Below are positions 1 through 9,588 of a DNA stretch of 64,000 nt, one piece after another. Where the stretch lies: positions 1,839,822-1,903,821 of the forward strand of contig NZ_CP095096.1 in NCBI RefSeq assembly GCF_025561445.1, in the 5' to 3' direction. A program made the translations under genes and the position numbers. Numbering within the stretch: position 1 is the first letter of the stretch; the number at the start of each line of letters is the position of its first letter. The notes under the pieces were generated by a model. The model worked only from the letters and a program-made list of their open reading frames with translations. It was not told the DNA's origin and did no database searches. The stretch is from Staphylococcus sp. IVB6181 (GTDB lineage Bacteria; Bacillota; Bacilli; Staphylococcales; Staphylococcaceae).

Positions 1-43
1 CTCGTATGTGGCGGGTCGTTTTTCTTTTGTCTTTTTTTAATAA

Positions 44-82
44 AAAGGATTGGCTTGCATTTTTAATGCGCCAATCCTTTTA
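44..82. terminator. Bidirectional hairpin terminator after thiN
   Basis: An inverted repeat pairs AAAAGGATTGGC with GCCAATCCTTTT around a second small GCATT/AATGC stem. Runs of T flank it on both strands, so it can end thiN transcription on the minus strand and anything arriving on the plus strand. The first 43 bases of the window show no gene start or other feature I can support. Confidence 0.8.
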
Positions 83-116
83 TTTTGTTTAAACACTTAT
101 ATTTCATGTGCACCTG

Positions 117-752
117 TTAATCATGGCTGCGTACACAAAGCACACCGCCGGCTTCTACAATGACTTCTGCTTTCTCAGCTTCAATCTCATTTGAAATCGT
201 TAATGTAGACCCTTGATACAAAGTTTGATGGTCTAACGGATACTTGAAGCCATTTAATGAAATCACAGTATGATCTCTTTGCGGCACAAATGAGGTATAT
301 TTGAAATCAGCATCATACGCCATTTCATGCGTCCCTTTACCTAGATATACAATCTCATTTTGCTTATCAATCAGACGCACGACTACACCTGCATCCAAAT
401 AATCAGGTTCTTGCAGTAATTGGACAGCACCTAAAAAGTGATCCAGTCTGCCGCCGGTCGCACCGTAAATGTTAATTTCATTAAAGTCGCATTCTACGGC
501 TTCTCTGACACCTAAGCCTAAATCCGTATCTGCTTTTTCAGCTTTTACCGGATGGATATCTAATTGATTTTTCAAATCTATCCGTTCTTCTTCTGTGACA
601 GAATCAAAGTCACCTAATGAAAATATCGGTTGAATATCATGTTCTATCAGAATGAGTGCCCCTCTATCGATACCGCCCCATTCTTCGTCTGCTTTTCGTT
701 GTAAAAGATGATGCGGCAAATGGCGATCGCCGCATAATAGATTGATTTTCAT
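117..752 (-). CDS. thiN: Thiamine pyrophosphokinase
   Basis: The 211-residue protein transfers pyrophosphate from ATP to thiamine to make the cofactor thiamine diphosphate in the cytoplasm. The N-terminal half carries family signatures: an early LLCGDRHLPHH segment, SLGDFDS near residue 45 and the acidic KADTDLGLGV plus GATGGRLDH segments that bind substrate and metal. The C-terminal beta domain, with the LYQGSTLTISNE region, is present, so the gene looks complete. The start ATG follows AGGGGGATCTT. It lies 29 bases downstream of rpe, the usual staphylococcal rsgA-rpe-thiN arrangement, and ends at the hairpin at 44-82. Confidence 0.93.
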   Translation of the reverse strand: MKINLLCGDRHLPHHLLQRKADEEWGGIDRGALILIEHDIQPIFSLGDFDSVTEEERIDLKNQLDIHPVKAEKADTDLGLGVREAVECDFNEINIYGATGGRLDHFLGAVQLLQEPDYLDAGVVVRLIDKQNEIVYLGKGTHEMAYDADFKYTSFVPQRDHTVISLNGFKYPLDHQTLYQGSTLTISNEIEAEKAEVIVEAGGVLCVRSHD

Positions 753-781
753 AAGATCCCCCTGCTTTCGCTTGCCTGCCT

Positions 782-1444
782 TTAATTAGAAGATGCGTCT
801 GCACCTTTTAATGCTTCTGCCACTGATTGATAGTCGGCTTGTTTAAAGAAATATGAACCCGTCACAAGCATGGTTGCACCTGCTTCGACACATTTTTGAC
901 CGGTAACCGCATTGATACCGCCGTCGACTTCAATATCGAAATCTAAATCAAATTTTTCTTTATACGCTTGTAATGCGGCTACTTTTTCAACACTGTTTGA
1001 AATGAAAGCTTGACCGCCGAATCCAGGATTGACTGTCATCACTAAAACATAGTCGACATCATGCAAAATCGGTTCAATCGCCGCTGCAGACGTACCAGGA
1101 TTAATCACTACGCCTGCTTTAGCGCCGTGTGCATGAATCAATTGAATCGCACGATGGATATGCGGTGTTGCTTCAAAGTGGACTGAAATCATATCTGCCC
1201 CTTTATTCGCAAACTCTGCGATATACGCTTCTGGATTTTCAATCATTAAATGCACATCAATCGGTAAATCAGTACCTGCATTGACAGCTTCTAAAATCGG
1301 AAGCCCAATTGAAATATTCGGCACAAATTGACCATCCATGACATCAAAGTGCACACCATCGACACCTGCTGCTTCTAACGCTTTCAACTCATTGTGCAGA
1401 TTTAAAAAATCTGCTGATAATAGGGATGGAAATACTTTAACCAT
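782..1444 (-). CDS. rpe: Ribulose-phosphate 3-epimerase
   Basis: This 220-residue TIM-barrel enzyme interconverts ribulose 5-phosphate and xylulose 5-phosphate in the pentose phosphate pathway. Visible family motifs are PSLLSADF at the N-terminus, the metal-ligand segments HFDVMDG and DVHLMI, VMTVNPGFGGQ in the phosphate-binding loop and EVDGGIN with its catalytic aspartate, followed by ATMLVTGSYFF. Length matches the family. The start ATG shares one base with the stop of rsgA (TAATG), so the two are translationally coupled. Nothing appears truncated. Confidence 0.97.
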   Translation of the reverse strand: MVKVFPSLLSADFLNLHNELKALEAAGVDGVHFDVMDGQFVPNISIGLPILEAVNAGTDLPIDVHLMIENPEAYIAEFANKGADMISVHFEATPHIHRAIQLIHAHGAKAGVVINPGTSAAAIEPILHDVDYVLVMTVNPGFGGQAFISNSVEKVAALQAYKEKFDLDFDIEVDGGINAVTGQKCVEAGATMLVTGSYFFKQADYQSVAEALKGADASSN

Positions 1445-2319
1445 TAATATCTTTCCTTTCGTGATGCAATTTCTTCAAATAATTGTACATAATGCTGATA
1501 ACGAAATTGCGCAATATTGCCCGCTTCTACTTGTGCTTTCACATTACACTTCGGTTCTTTCATATGATTGCAATTTCTGAACTTGCAATCTTGTCCATAT
1601 GCTTGAATCTCTAAAAAGTAATCTTTGACCTCATCTTTATGGATATGATCAAAATCAAGTGCACTGAACCCAGGCGTATCTGCCACAAAGCCGTCGGCGC
1701 GTTCAAACAATTCTACGTGACGTGTTGTATGTTTGCCGCGGTTTAAAGACTTTGAAATTTGGTTCGTCTCAAGCTTCAAGTCAGGACGATACGCATTGAG
1801 CAGTGTGGATTTGCCGACACCTGATTGTCCGCTCAGCACCGCAAGACCTTCGCCCCATGCATCAAATACCGCTTCGATTGAATCCTCTTTGCCGACAAAT
1901 TGCGTCGCATAACCGATGTCTTGATACACTGCTAATGCCTGTTCAATACGTTCGATTTGCTCCTCATCAGCCATATCTTTTTTCGTCACTACAATACGCG
2001 GATTCAACCCGTAGGAATGCGCAATGACTAAAAAGCGATCTACCAATTGCGTTGAAAAATCAGGCTGTACAGCACTCATCACAATAATCAGATGATCGAT
2101 ATTGCTGACTGGCGGCCGCTTCAGCTCATTTTTTCTTTCATGAACATGATGGATATAGCCTTCTGTCACATTTTCAATTTCAAAATCTACGATATCTCCG
2201 ACAATAGGAGAAAATTTCTTTTTGCGGAATAAACCGCGGGGTTTTGTATCAAACATTTCACCGTCTGAATCCACACGGTACACACCGCTGATCGACTTGA
2301 TAATACGTCCTGTCCTCAC
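1444..2319 (-). CDS. rsgA: Small-subunit ribosome assembly GTPase RsgA
   Basis: RsgA is a circularly permuted GTPase that checks late maturation of the 30S subunit. The order is an N-terminal OB-fold, then G4 (VVTKKD), G1 P-loop [11 protein letters not shown] and G3 DTPGF, then a C-terminal zinc knuckle ([16 protein letters not shown]). An ATG exists further upstream at 2352, but a GTG at 2317-2319 follows AGAGAGGTG by five bases and gives VRTGRIIKS, which matches the S. aureus N-terminus as I remember it (MKTGRIVKS). I therefore place the start there, giving 291 residues. It overlaps rpe by one base. Confidence 0.93.
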   Translation of the reverse strand: MRTGRIIKSISGVYRVDSDGEMFDTKPRGLFRKKKFSPIVGDIVDFEIENVTEGYIHHVHERKNELKRPPVSNIDHLIIVMSAVQPDFSTQLVDRFLVIAHSYGLNPRIVVTKKDMADEEQIERIEQALAVYQDIGYATQFVGKEDSIEAVFDAWGEGLAVLSGQSGVGKSTLLNAYRPDLKLETNQISKSLNRGKHTTRHVELFERADGFVADTPGFSALDFDHIHKDEVKDYFLEIQAYGQDCKFRNCNHMKEPKCNVKAQVEAGNIAQFRYQHYVQLFEEIASRKERY

Positions 2320-2358
2320 CGAGACACCTCTCTTATTTGCGTTCATTTTCACTAATAC

Positions 2359-2364
2359 ATTATA
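2359..2364 (-). promoter_or_regulatory. Probable -10 element for rsgA-rpe-thiN
   Basis: The minus strand reads TATAAT 40 bases upstream of the chosen rsgA start and just downstream of the hairpin that closes the prkC transcript. No good -35 hexamer lies at 16-18 bases; TTCGTG is the best candidate. This is a sequence match only. Confidence 0.45.
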
Positions 2365-2403
2365 CCAAACGTTTTACTATTACACGAACGGTTGATACAA
2401 AAA

Positions 2404-2442
2404 CATCCTACCTCTTAAAGCCTCAGTTTAAGAGATAGGATG
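2404..2442. terminator. Hairpin terminator between prkC and rsgA
   Basis: CATCCTA-CCTCTTAAA pairs with TTTAAGAGA-TAGGATG across a seven-base loop, a long nearly perfect stem in the 143-base gap between prkC and rsgA. It should end the fmt-to-prkC transcript and separate it from rsgA-rpe-thiN. Confidence 0.75.
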
Positions 2443-2462
2443 AATGGATTGCTATTCATTTT

Positions 2463-4481
2463 TTAATAACCGACATCTTTGTCTGCGACAATTTTATCAT
2501 CGACACGTACTGTGTAGCCTGCTGTTTTGCCTTTTTCGATTTTTAAAGGAATAGACACAGAACGGTCGCTCGTAATATCCATCGTTTGCGACGCTGAAGT
2601 GCCGTCATGGTCTTTGTCTCGAATAAAGATTTCTACCTTTTGGCTGTCGCCGTCTTTACCCGAATACGGCACTTTCACAGATTGTGTCACATCTTTGACT
2701 GAGCTTTCACCAGATTTATCTTCATCGCTGCTGTCATCATCAGATTTTTTACCTAATGACACGACAAAAGTAATCGTCGAATCCTCATCGACAGACTTGC
2801 TTTTCGGCGATTGAGAAATTACTTTGCCTTTTTCAACTTTGTCGCTGTGTACTTCTTTTTCTTTCACAGGTTTCAAACCTTTTTCGTGCAGTTCTTTCTC
2901 TGCTTTGTCATAGCTTTCGCCTGTATAGTCTTTAACATAGACTTGTTTAACCCCTAAGGATTCTGTCAATACAATATGTGTATCATTAATCGGCACTTCT
3001 GTATCTGCCGCAATGTTTTGATGTTCAATCAAACCGCGCTCTAATTTTGTTTTAGAATATGCTTGGCCGACAGAAATATGCTTAAAGCCTAATTTATCCA
3101 GCAATTTCAAAGCTTCTGCTTTAGTGCTGCCGTAAAGGTTCGGCATTTGTACTTTTTTCGGTCCTTTAGACAAGACAATATTGACGGTGCCATGTTCTTC
3201 CACGCGTTCGCCTGGAGCTGGATCCGTCGTGATAATTTGATTCTCTTGATACTTATCACTGAATGCACGTTTGGTTTTGCCGACTTTGATGTTATGCTCT
3301 TTCAAGATTTGTTCGGCTTGTGCTTCTGTTTTGCCTCTTAAATCCGGTGTTTCAATATATTTATCTCCGAATACACCATAAGCCACAAAGCTGATTAAAC
3401 TAATGAGCAGTACCGCAAAGATAAGTCCGAAGAAGAATTTTTTCTTTTTGGACCGTTTCTTTTGAGGCACTTCATAAACCGGACCTTCTGTACTTTGGAA
3501 ACGTTGCTGATTCACAATCGGAATTTCCATCGTTTGATGAATCGGTTCTTCTTTTTTACCTTCCGGCTGTGCTTTTGATTCTTTCGCAATCGCGTCTTTA
3601 TCAATCGCAATTGTTTTCGTATCCGCTTCATCCGATACATAAGGTGTTTCGCCTGCTCGGCATTTTTCAAGCGCACTGCTTAAATCTTTTTTCATGCTTT
3701 CAATGTCTTGGAAGCGGTTGTCTCTGTCTTTTTCTGTTGCTTTTAATATAACATTGCTTAATGCTTGCGGAATTTCAGGTCTGATATCCGTCGCATTCGG
3801 CATCGGGTCTTGTATATGTTTTATCGCAATACTGACAGCTGTCTCTCCGGTAAACGGCGGCTCGCCGACAAGCATTTCGTATAAAACAATCCCGATTGAA
3901 TAAATATCTGTACGTTTGTCCGTAGCTTCGCCTTTAGCTTGTTCAGGCGATAAATACTGAACCGTACCCAACACATGACTGGTTTGTGTCATCGCAGTTT
4001 CGCTCAATGCTTTCGCAATACCGAAGTCTAAAATCTTTAACGTTTTATTGCGATCAACTAATATATTTTGCGGTTTAATATCTCTATGTACGATACCCAT
4101 TTCATGTGCATGCTGAATACCTTCTAGTATTTGCTGGGCAAAGCTGACTGCTGTTTCAACACTTAAAGGTCCATGCGTTTTAATATATTCAGAAAGTGTC
4201 GGACCTTCGATATATTCCATCACCAGATAGAAATATTCATGATCTTCTCCGACATCTTTTACACTGACAACGTTGTCGTGTGAGAGACGTGATGTATTAT
4301 GAACTTCACGTTCAAAACGTCTTACCATATCCTCTTTTTCATGCGGCGCAATATGAATCATTTTAACAGCGACTTTGCGATCTAAGATGGAATCTTCAGC
4401 GAGGTATACATTGCTCATGCCTCCGCCGCCTAAAAATTCTATTATCTTATAGCGTTCGCTGATGATTGAGCCTATCATCAT
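2463..4481 (-). CDS. prkC: PASTA-domain Ser/Thr protein kinase PrkC/Stk1
   Basis: This membrane kinase senses peptidoglycan fragments and phosphorylates wall, division and metabolic regulators. The cytoplasmic kinase domain fills about residues 12-270: glycine loop LGGGGMSNV, VAVKM lysine, catalytic HRDIKPQN, DFG, and an activation loop ending GTVQYLSPEQAKG. A lysine-rich stretch and one membrane helix lie near 350-372. Three extracellular PASTA repeats follow, then a Ser/Asp-rich linker and a C-terminal beta domain, the usual staphylococcal layout. Length is 672. Two tandem ATGs (4481 and 4478) are possible starts; S. aureus seems to use the equivalent of the second. It overlaps stp1, its cognate phosphatase gene. 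Confidence 0.96.
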   Translation of the reverse strand: MMIGSIISERYKIIEFLGGGGMSNVYLAEDSILDRKVAVKMIHIAPHEKEDMVRRFEREVHNTSRLSHDNVVSVKDVGEDHEYFYLVMEYIEGPTLSEYIKTHGPLSVETAVSFAQQILEGIQHAHEMGIVHRDIKPQNILVDRNKTLKILDFGIAKALSETAMTQTSHVLGTVQYLSPEQAKGEATDKRTDIYSIGIVLYEMLVGEPPFTGETAVSIAIKHIQDPMPNATDIRPEIPQALSNVILKATEKDRDNRFQDIESMKKDLSSALEKCRAGETPYVSDEADTKTIAIDKDAIAKESKAQPEGKKEEPIHQTMEIPIVNQQRFQSTEGPVYEVPQKKRSKKKKFFFGLIFAVLLISLISFVAYGVFGDKYIETPDLRGKTEAQAEQILKEHNIKVGKTKRAFSDKYQENQIITTDPAPGERVEEHGTVNIVLSKGPKKVQMPNLYGSTKAEALKLLDKLGFKHISVGQAYSKTKLERGLIEHQNIAADTEVPINDTHIVLTESLGVKQVYVKDYTGESYDKAEKELHEKGLKPVKEKEVHSDKVEKGKVISQSPKSKSVDEDSTITFVVSLGKKSDDDSSDEDKSGESSVKDVTQSVKVPYSGKDGDSQKVEIFIRDKDHDGTSASQTMDITSDRSVSIPLKIEKGKTAGYTVRVDDKIVADKDVGY

Positions 4482-5221
4482 ACGCGGTCACCTTCTATTT
4501 CTGCCAATACAAGGCTGACGTTATCCGTTGAATCATGTATTTGCGCAAGCTCTAATAAAGCTTGTCCTTGTGCTTCAAGCGGCAAGTCTTGATTGAGCTG
4601 TTCTTTAATTTGAAACGGACGGACAAAGTCAGTTAAACCATCAGAGTTCATCAATAAATAGTCGTTAAAGTTAAGACGCTTCACATAAATGTCCGGTACG
4701 ACAAATTTATCTGTTCCCATCACACGCGTAATAATATTACGCTGCGGATGTGTAAACGCCTCTTCTTCTGTAATCTGACCCGTCATCACCAAATGATTCA
4801 CAAAAGAATGGTCATTGGTAATTTGTTCGATTTCTCTGCTGTTGACTAAATAAGCGCGAGAATCGCCGATATTTGCGATCACCGCATGCTTATCAAAGAT
4901 CAGGGCTGCCACCGCAGTGGTACCCATGCCTTTGAAATTGTCATCAGTCAACGCATAGCTATAGAGCTCTCTATTCACTTTTTGAAGTTTCATACGCAGC
5001 CAATCTTCTGCTTGGTGTTCTTCTACCAAATTTTCTTCTTCGAATAGCTCCTTTAAGCGTTGAACCACAAATTCACTTGCGACTTCCCCAGCTTTATGGC
5101 CGCCCATTCCATCACATAAAACCAATAGTTGCTGCTCTGTCATGTTATAGAAGATACCGCCGGCATCTTCGTTTTTTTCCCTATGGTGTCCTGTGTCTGT
5201 GAAAAATTCTGCATTTAGCAT
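4478..5221 (-). CDS. stp1: PP2C-type Ser/Thr phosphatase Stp1/PrpC
   Basis: This 247-residue metal-dependent phosphatase reverses PrkC phosphorylation. PP2C motifs are in order: TDTGHHREKNEDA at the N-terminus, LLVLCDGMGGH (metal-binding Asp-Gly), GTTAVAALI, ANIGDSRAYL, TNDHSFV, then LLMNSDGLTDFV and DSTDNVSLVL with late metal ligands. All metal-binding aspartates I can place are present, so it should be active. The stop overlaps the start of prkC and six bases separate it from rlmN, so this is the usual rlmN-stp1-prkC operon. Confidence 0.95.
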   Translation of the reverse strand: MLNAEFFTDTGHHREKNEDAGGIFYNMTEQQLLVLCDGMGGHKAGEVASEFVVQRLKELFEEENLVEEHQAEDWLRMKLQKVNRELYSYALTDDNFKGMGTTAVAALIFDKHAVIANIGDSRAYLVNSREIEQITNDHSFVNHLVMTGQITEEEAFTHPQRNIITRVMGTDKFVVPDIYVKRLNFNDYLLMNSDGLTDFVRPFQIKEQLNQDLPLEAQGQALLELAQIHDSTDNVSLVLAEIEGDRV

Positions 5222-5227
5222 AGGTTC

Positions 5228-6322
5228 CTACCTCGTTTCTACTTGACGTTCCTTCGCTCTTAATTGACCGCATGCGGCATCGATATCTGAGCCTTGTTCA
5301 CGTCTAATTGTCGCATTAATACCCAGACGCTTCAATTCTTTTTCGAATTTGAAGATATCTTCTTTCGGTGTTTTAACGTAATTACGTTCCGGCACATGAT
5401 TGACAGGAATCAAATTGACATGACAGTTCAATTTTTGAATTAAGTGTGCCAGTTCTCTCGCATGTTTTAATTGGTCATTTACGCCGCCGAATAAACCATA
5501 TTCAAATGTAATACGACGGTTCGTCTTTTCTTGATAATAATGGATAGCTTCCATTAATTTATCGATTGAGTATGCACGGTTGATCGGCATTAATTTAGAA
5601 CGGATTTCATCATCTGCTGCGTGCAAGCTGACCGCAAAGTTGATTTGGATATCTTCTTCCGCAAAGTCATAAATCTTAGGAATAATACCTGAAGTCGATA
5701 CTGTAATATGACGTGCACCGATATTTAAACCATTGTCATGATTGACAATTCTTAAGAAGTCCATCATTTCATCATAGTTTTCAAACGGTTCGCCGATACC
5801 CATAATAACAATTTGCGATACACGTTCATCTGTCGCATCTAAAGCTTTTTGAACAGTCAATACTTGAGAAACAATTTCCCCTGCTTCTAAGTTGCGTTTC
5901 AAACCGCCTAATGTTGACGCACAGAACGTACAACCGATACGGCAGCCGACTTGTGTTGTCACACATACAGAATTGCCGTATTCATGACGCATTAATACTG
6001 TTTCGATTGTATAGCCGTCTTGCAGTTCAAATAAGAATTTGATGGTACCGTCACGGCTTTCTTGTTTCACTACCGTTTCTAGTGTTGTAATTGTAAAAGT
6101 GTCCTTTAACAATTCACGCAAGTCTTTAGATAAGTTTGTCATTTCATCGATACTATCGACACGTTTTTCGTAGAGCCATTGAAAAATCTGCTTTGCTCTG
6201 AATTTCTGTTGGCCATGTTCCACTAACCAATCTTGCATTTCTTCATAACGCATTGAATAGATTGATTGCTTGTCAAAATCGGGAAGAAAACGATTCTTTT
6301 TCTTCTTTTGAGTAGTAATCAT
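5228..6322 (-). CDS. rlmN: 23S rRNA/tRNA adenine-C2 methyltransferase RlmN
   Basis: RlmN is a radical-SAM enzyme that methylates C2 of A2503 in 23S rRNA and A37 in some tRNAs. The CxxxCxxC iron-sulfur motif is visible in [26 protein letters not shown] and the later [11 protein letters not shown] and [20 protein letters not shown] segments are family signatures, the last carrying the second catalytic cysteine. The first catalytic cysteine lies in [10 protein letters not shown]. The 364-residue length and lysine-rich N-terminus match S. aureus. It sits three bases after rsmB, so it is part of the fmt-rsmB-rlmN-stp1-prkC transcript. Confidence 0.96.
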   Translation of the reverse strand: MITTQKKKKNRFLPDFDKQSIYSMRYEEMQDWLVEHGQQKFRAKQIFQWLYEKRVDSIDEMTNLSKDLRELLKDTFTITTLETVVKQESRDGTIKFLFELQDGYTIETVLMRHEYGNSVCVTTQVGCRIGCTFCASTLGGLKRNLEAGEIVSQVLTVQKALDATDERVSQIVIMGIGEPFENYDEMMDFLRIVNHDNGLNIGARHITVSTSGIIPKIYDFAEEDIQINFAVSLHAADDEIRSKLMPINRAYSIDKLMEAIHYYQEKTNRRITFEYGLFGGVNDQLKHARELAHLIQKLNCHVNLIPVNHVPERNYVKTPKEDIFKFEKELKRLGINATIRREQGSDIDAACGQLRAKERQVETR

Positions 6323-6325
6323 TAC

Positions 6326-7630
6326 TTAATTTTCCTTTCTTCTTATCTTTGTAATAAAGAAACCATCTGAATTAAAGTCTTGCGGCAAGATTTGCAACGT
6401 CTTGACCTTCTCTCCGGTTCTAGGATGCGAGAATGGTTCAAATTCAAAGTCTTTGTTTTGTTTTAAAAATGTATAGATAACATTTTCGTTTTCCATCTGT
6501 TCTATTGTACATGTTGAATAGACAATTACGCCACCCGGTTTTACGAAATCTTTAATATTATTCATGATTTTCAGCTGTAATTCGACTAAACCGTCTACAG
6601 TATCTTTTGTCTGTGCATATTTTATTTCCGGCTTATGACGCAATACGCCTAACCCGCTGCAGGGTGCATCCACTAAAATTTTATCATATTTTTTATCATA
6701 AGGCTGTGTCGCATCGTGTTGGAAAGCATGTACATTATTTAAACGCAGCTTCTTGATGTTATGTTCGATTAATTCAATTTTGTGTTCGTGAATATCTGTC
6801 GCATCAACCTGTCCGGTGCCTTGAAGCAATTCTGCTGTTTGGCAAGCTTTTCCGCCAGGTGCACTGCAGGCATCTAAAATCATTTCTCCTTCAGACGGTG
6901 CTAAAATTTCAGCGACGAACATCGAACTTTTATCTTGAATCGATACATAACCGTCTTTGAATGCACGGCTTTCAACAACTGGACGGCCATAGATATGCAG
7001 ACAATATGCAATATCGTTGTCTTGCTGTACTTCGTACTCTTCTTTTTCTAATCGTGCAATCGCATCTTCAACAGTTGTACGATTCGTATTGACGCGGACT
7101 GTTTGTCCTGGACGTTCAATCAAAGATTTTGCGATAGCTTCAGTTGTTTCAAGCCCATGATGTGTCACCCAGTGTTTCACAATCCATTTAGGAAGGCTGT
7201 ATTCAATCGCAATACGCTGCTGATCATCTTTAATCTCTGACGGATTTGGTAATACACTGCGCATCATATTACGCAAAATACCATTCACAACTTTACTGTT
7301 ATGCAGGCCGCCGCGTTGTTTTGCGATTTCTACGGCTTCATTAATAATCGCATGATCTGGAATTTTATCTAGATACTTATATTGATAGATGCTCATCCAT
7401 AAAAGCGTACGCATCCACCCTTTGATTCTTGTTTGTACAAACGGCTTTAAATAATAATCTAAAGTGAATTTATGTTTTAAAGTACCATACACTAATTCTG
7501 TGAATAAGCCTTTATCTGCACGGCTCATGTCGCTTTCTTTCAGTACTTCGTTAATTTTCAAATTACTGTACGCTTTGTCTTGGTTAATCGACAATAAAGT
7601 TTCAAATGCTGCTTCTCTCACTGTTTGCAT
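6326..7630 (-). CDS. rsmB: 16S rRNA m5C967 methyltransferase RsmB
   Basis: RsmB methylates C5 of cytosine 967 of 16S rRNA. The 434-residue protein begins with a NusB-like RNA-binding domain (about residues 1-140, opening VREAAFETLLSINQ) followed by a Rossmann methyltransferase domain. The SAM site is LDACSAPGGKACQTAELL. The catalytic cysteine pair lies in KILVDAPCSGLGVLR and VYSTCTIEQMENE. The start codon shares one base with the fmt stop (TAATG), indicating coupling. Confidence 0.95.
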   Translation of the reverse strand: MQTVREAAFETLLSINQDKAYSNLKINEVLKESDMSRADKGLFTELVYGTLKHKFTLDYYLKPFVQTRIKGWMRTLLWMSIYQYKYLDKIPDHAIINEAVEIAKQRGGLHNSKVVNGILRNMMRSVLPNPSEIKDDQQRIAIEYSLPKWIVKHWVTHHGLETTEAIAKSLIERPGQTVRVNTNRTTVEDAIARLEKEEYEVQQDNDIAYCLHIYGRPVVESRAFKDGYVSIQDKSSMFVAEILAPSEGEMILDACSAPGGKACQTAELLQGTGQVDATDIHEHKIELIEHNIKKLRLNNVHAFQHDATQPYDKKYDKILVDAPCSGLGVLRHKPEIKYAQTKDTVDGLVELQLKIMNNIKDFVKPGGVIVYSTCTIEQMENENVIYTFLKQNKDFEFEPFSHPRTGEKVKTLQILPQDFNSDGFFITKIRRKEN

Positions 7631-8562
7631 TAATTTAAGACCTTCCCAACTAAGTAATCTTGATAACCGCTTAAGAAATTCGCAGTCGGCATACGTTTTT
7701 TGCCTGACAATTGAATTTCCGTCAAGGCAATCGCATCCGCTGAACCCGTTCCTATGATAATCGCTTTTTTCGTTGTTTCTATAATTTCTCCAGGTTCGCC
7801 GTTTTTGCCTTCAACAATTTTTGCCGCATATAACTTCATATTCGTATCATCTAATTTAGTATATGCTACTGGCCATGGTGATAAACCGCGGATATGGTTG
7901 TAGACTGCTTGTGCAGGTTGTGTCCAATCAATACGTTCATCTTCTCGGCTGATATTTGACGCAAAAGTAGCTTCTGATTCATTTTGTTCAATACGATCAT
8001 TCGTTCCGTTAATAATATCCGGTAATGTTTTCGCTAATAAATCTGCACCTAAGAAACTTAATTTATCATGCATTGAACCCACATCATCATTTGCTTCGAT
8101 ATCAATGGCTTGCTGCGAAATAATATCACCCGCATCTAATTTAGGTGCCATATACATAATTGTGACACCTGTTTCTTTTTCGCCATCGATAATCGCTTGG
8201 TGAATCGGTGCACCGCCTCTGTATTTCGGCAATAAAGAAGCATGCACATTAATCGCACCGAGTTTTGGTGCATCTAATAAAGCTTTAGGAAGAATTTGAC
8301 CGAATGCAGCTGTTACAATCAAATCAGGCTCCAAGTCAATCAACTTCTGCAAGTCATCTGAAGTTGAAATCTTTTCAGGTTGATAGACTTCAATTCCATG
8401 CTCTAAAGCAACTTTTTTAACAGGCGGAGGTGTCATCACACGTTTACGCCCTACCGGTCTGTCTGGTTGTGTCACCACTGCGATAACATCCTCTTTAGCT
8501 ATCAGCATTTCTAATACTTTTGTAGAGAAATCAGGTGTTCCCATAAATATAATTCTACTCAT
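7630..8562 (-). CDS. fmt: Methionyl-tRNA formyltransferase
   Basis: Fmt formylates initiator Met-tRNA using 10-formyl-THF. The 310-residue protein starts [13 protein letters not shown], the hallmark N-terminus. The catalytic region includes the conserved [16 protein letters not shown] block (Asn-His-Ser), [18 protein letters not shown] with its Asp, and a C-terminal OB-like tRNA-binding domain starting near residue 205. It overlaps the upstream deformylase-like gene by eight bases and rsmB by one, the tight operon normal for fmt. Confidence 0.96.
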   Translation of the reverse strand: MSRIIFMGTPDFSTKVLEMLIAKEDVIAVVTQPDRPVGRKRVMTPPPVKKVALEHGIEVYQPEKISTSDDLQKLIDLEPDLIVTAAFGQILPKALLDAPKLGAINVHASLLPKYRGGAPIHQAIIDGEKETGVTIMYMAPKLDAGDIISQQAIDIEANDDVGSMHDKLSFLGADLLAKTLPDIINGTNDRIEQNESEATFASNISREDERIDWTQPAQAVYNHIRGLSPWPVAYTKLDDTNMKLYAAKIVEGKNGEPGEIIETTKKAIIIGTGSADAIALTEIQLSGKKRMPTANFLSGYQDYLVGKVLN

Positions 8563-9043
8563 CTTCTAAATACGCCTCCAATTTTTCTTCTGTCAATTGC
8601 TTTTCTATCTTATCGGTAAATGGAATGCCTTCTAATTGATCTATAATATGCAGCAGCATTCTCGCAACATCATCATAGGCTGTTAATTCTACTGTGTTGC
8701 CTTGTACATCATTGCTTTGAACGACAATCATTTTGCTTCTTTCTACTGTCCCGAAAACACCAGGAAATGAAACATCGCCTTCTAAATCTGTAATAGTTTC
8801 ATCAGATTGCCGAACAATTTTCGGATTGATCAACTGTAATAAACCTTCCGCTTCCATATCTATAATGGCTGCTTGTTGTGAAACCCCGATTTGCGGTGCG
8901 CATAACGCTGACGCTTCACAATCATACAAAGTATCTTCTATATTTAATAATAACTGTTTTAAGTCACTGTCAAACTTATTTATGCTTGATGCAGGTTGGC
9001 GCAAAATTTTACTGTTCGCAGATACAAGAGGTTTCACTGCCAT
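8555..9043 (-). CDS. Peptide deformylase-like protein, catalytic residues missing
   Basis: The 162-residue protein has the fold signatures of peptide deformylase and lies in the usual def place before fmt, but its active site has changed. Motif 1 (GxGLAAPQ) reads [10 protein letters not shown]. Motif 2 (EGCLS, whose Cys binds the metal) reads EGDVSFPG. Motif 3 (HExxH) reads HIIDQ, keeping only the first His. With the metal-ligand Cys, general-acid Glu and second His all absent it should not bind catalytic iron or zinc. As I recall, S. aureus has a similar degenerate paralogue here and a separate active deformylase elsewhere. Role unknown. The ATG follows AAGGAG. Confidence 0.9.
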   Translation of the reverse strand: MAVKPLVSANSKILRQPASSINKFDSDLKQLLLNIEDTLYDCEASALCAPQIGVSQQAAIIDMEAEGLLQLINPKIVRQSDETITDLEGDVSFPGVFGTVERSKMIVVQSNDVQGNTVELTAYDDVARMLLHIIDQLEGIPFTDKIEKQLTEEKLEAYLEDE

Positions 9044-9167
9044 TTTTATCGACTCCTTAAAAATTCATCATTCCATTATAGCGTAAATCTACCAGAAAAG
9101 CGACCATTGCTTTTCTCCCTCATTTTCTACATTTTTGTGAAGAGGGTTCAATTTTATATGAAATGGG

Positions 9168-9173
9168 TATACT
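9168..9173 (+). promoter_or_regulatory. Possible -10 element for the 96-residue gene
   Basis: TATACT lies about 60 bases upstream of the ATG at 9233, with a weak GTTCAA at 16-base spacing as a possible -35. The match is by eye only. Confidence 0.35.
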
Positions 9174-9232
9174 ATTAACATTGTATAAAAATTTGATTTA
9201 TACGGATAGTTTGTTGAAGGTGGTGAAGTAAA

Positions 9233-9523
9233 ATGGATGATATCACAAGAGATCAAGCATTTATCGTTGCAGTGCTTTATAAGTACTACACAGAACATTT
9301 AAATGCAGGTATGTCACCAGAACAAGCCAATGATTTCAAAGATTCACATACGCTTCATGATGATTATTTCTGTGACAAAGACAAAGCAACTTTCCTAGAC
9401 AACCTCAAAGTCCTTTTTGATAAAGACTATGTTGATGGTGAATGGGATGGTACAAAAATAAATGATGTACGTGTTTCAGAAAAAGGGTTTGACGCAGTGG
9501 ATACAAATTTATTAAGTAAATAA
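9233..9523 (+). CDS. Conserved small hypothetical protein, 96 residues
   Basis: I do not recognise the family. The protein is soluble, acidic and probably all-alpha: no signal peptide or membrane helix, one Cys, and an ending (DVRVSEKGFDAVDTNLLSK) that resembles small winged-helix-like staphylococcal proteins. AAGGTGGTGAAGTAAA precedes the ATG, a strong ribosome-binding site, and a terminator hairpin follows at once, so it is a genuine single-gene unit. It is one of the few plus-strand genes, divergent from the deformylase-like gene at the left edge of the polysaccharide island. Confidence 0.8.
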   Translation: MDDITRDQAFIVAVLYKYYTEHLNAGMSPEQANDFKDSHTLHDDYFCDKDKATFLDNLKVLFDKDYVDGEWDGTKINDVRVSEKGFDAVDTNLLSK

Positions 9524-9542
9524 AAATAAGAGATAAAAACAG

Positions 9543-9577
9543 GCGGGTAATTTTCTAAGAAAATGAAAATCACCCGC
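9543..9577. terminator. Bidirectional terminator between the 96-residue gene and the EpsG-like gene
   Basis: GCGGGTAATTTTC pairs with GAAAATCACCCGC with one mismatch and T-rich tails on both sides. The two flanking genes converge here. Confidence 0.8.
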
Positions 9578-9588
9578 TCTTTTATTCT

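Noticed and set aside
9089..9298. 69-codon minus-strand frame between the deformylase-like gene and the 96-residue gene
   Set aside because: It runs through promoter sequence and antisense to the 96-residue gene, and lacks a ribosome-binding site.
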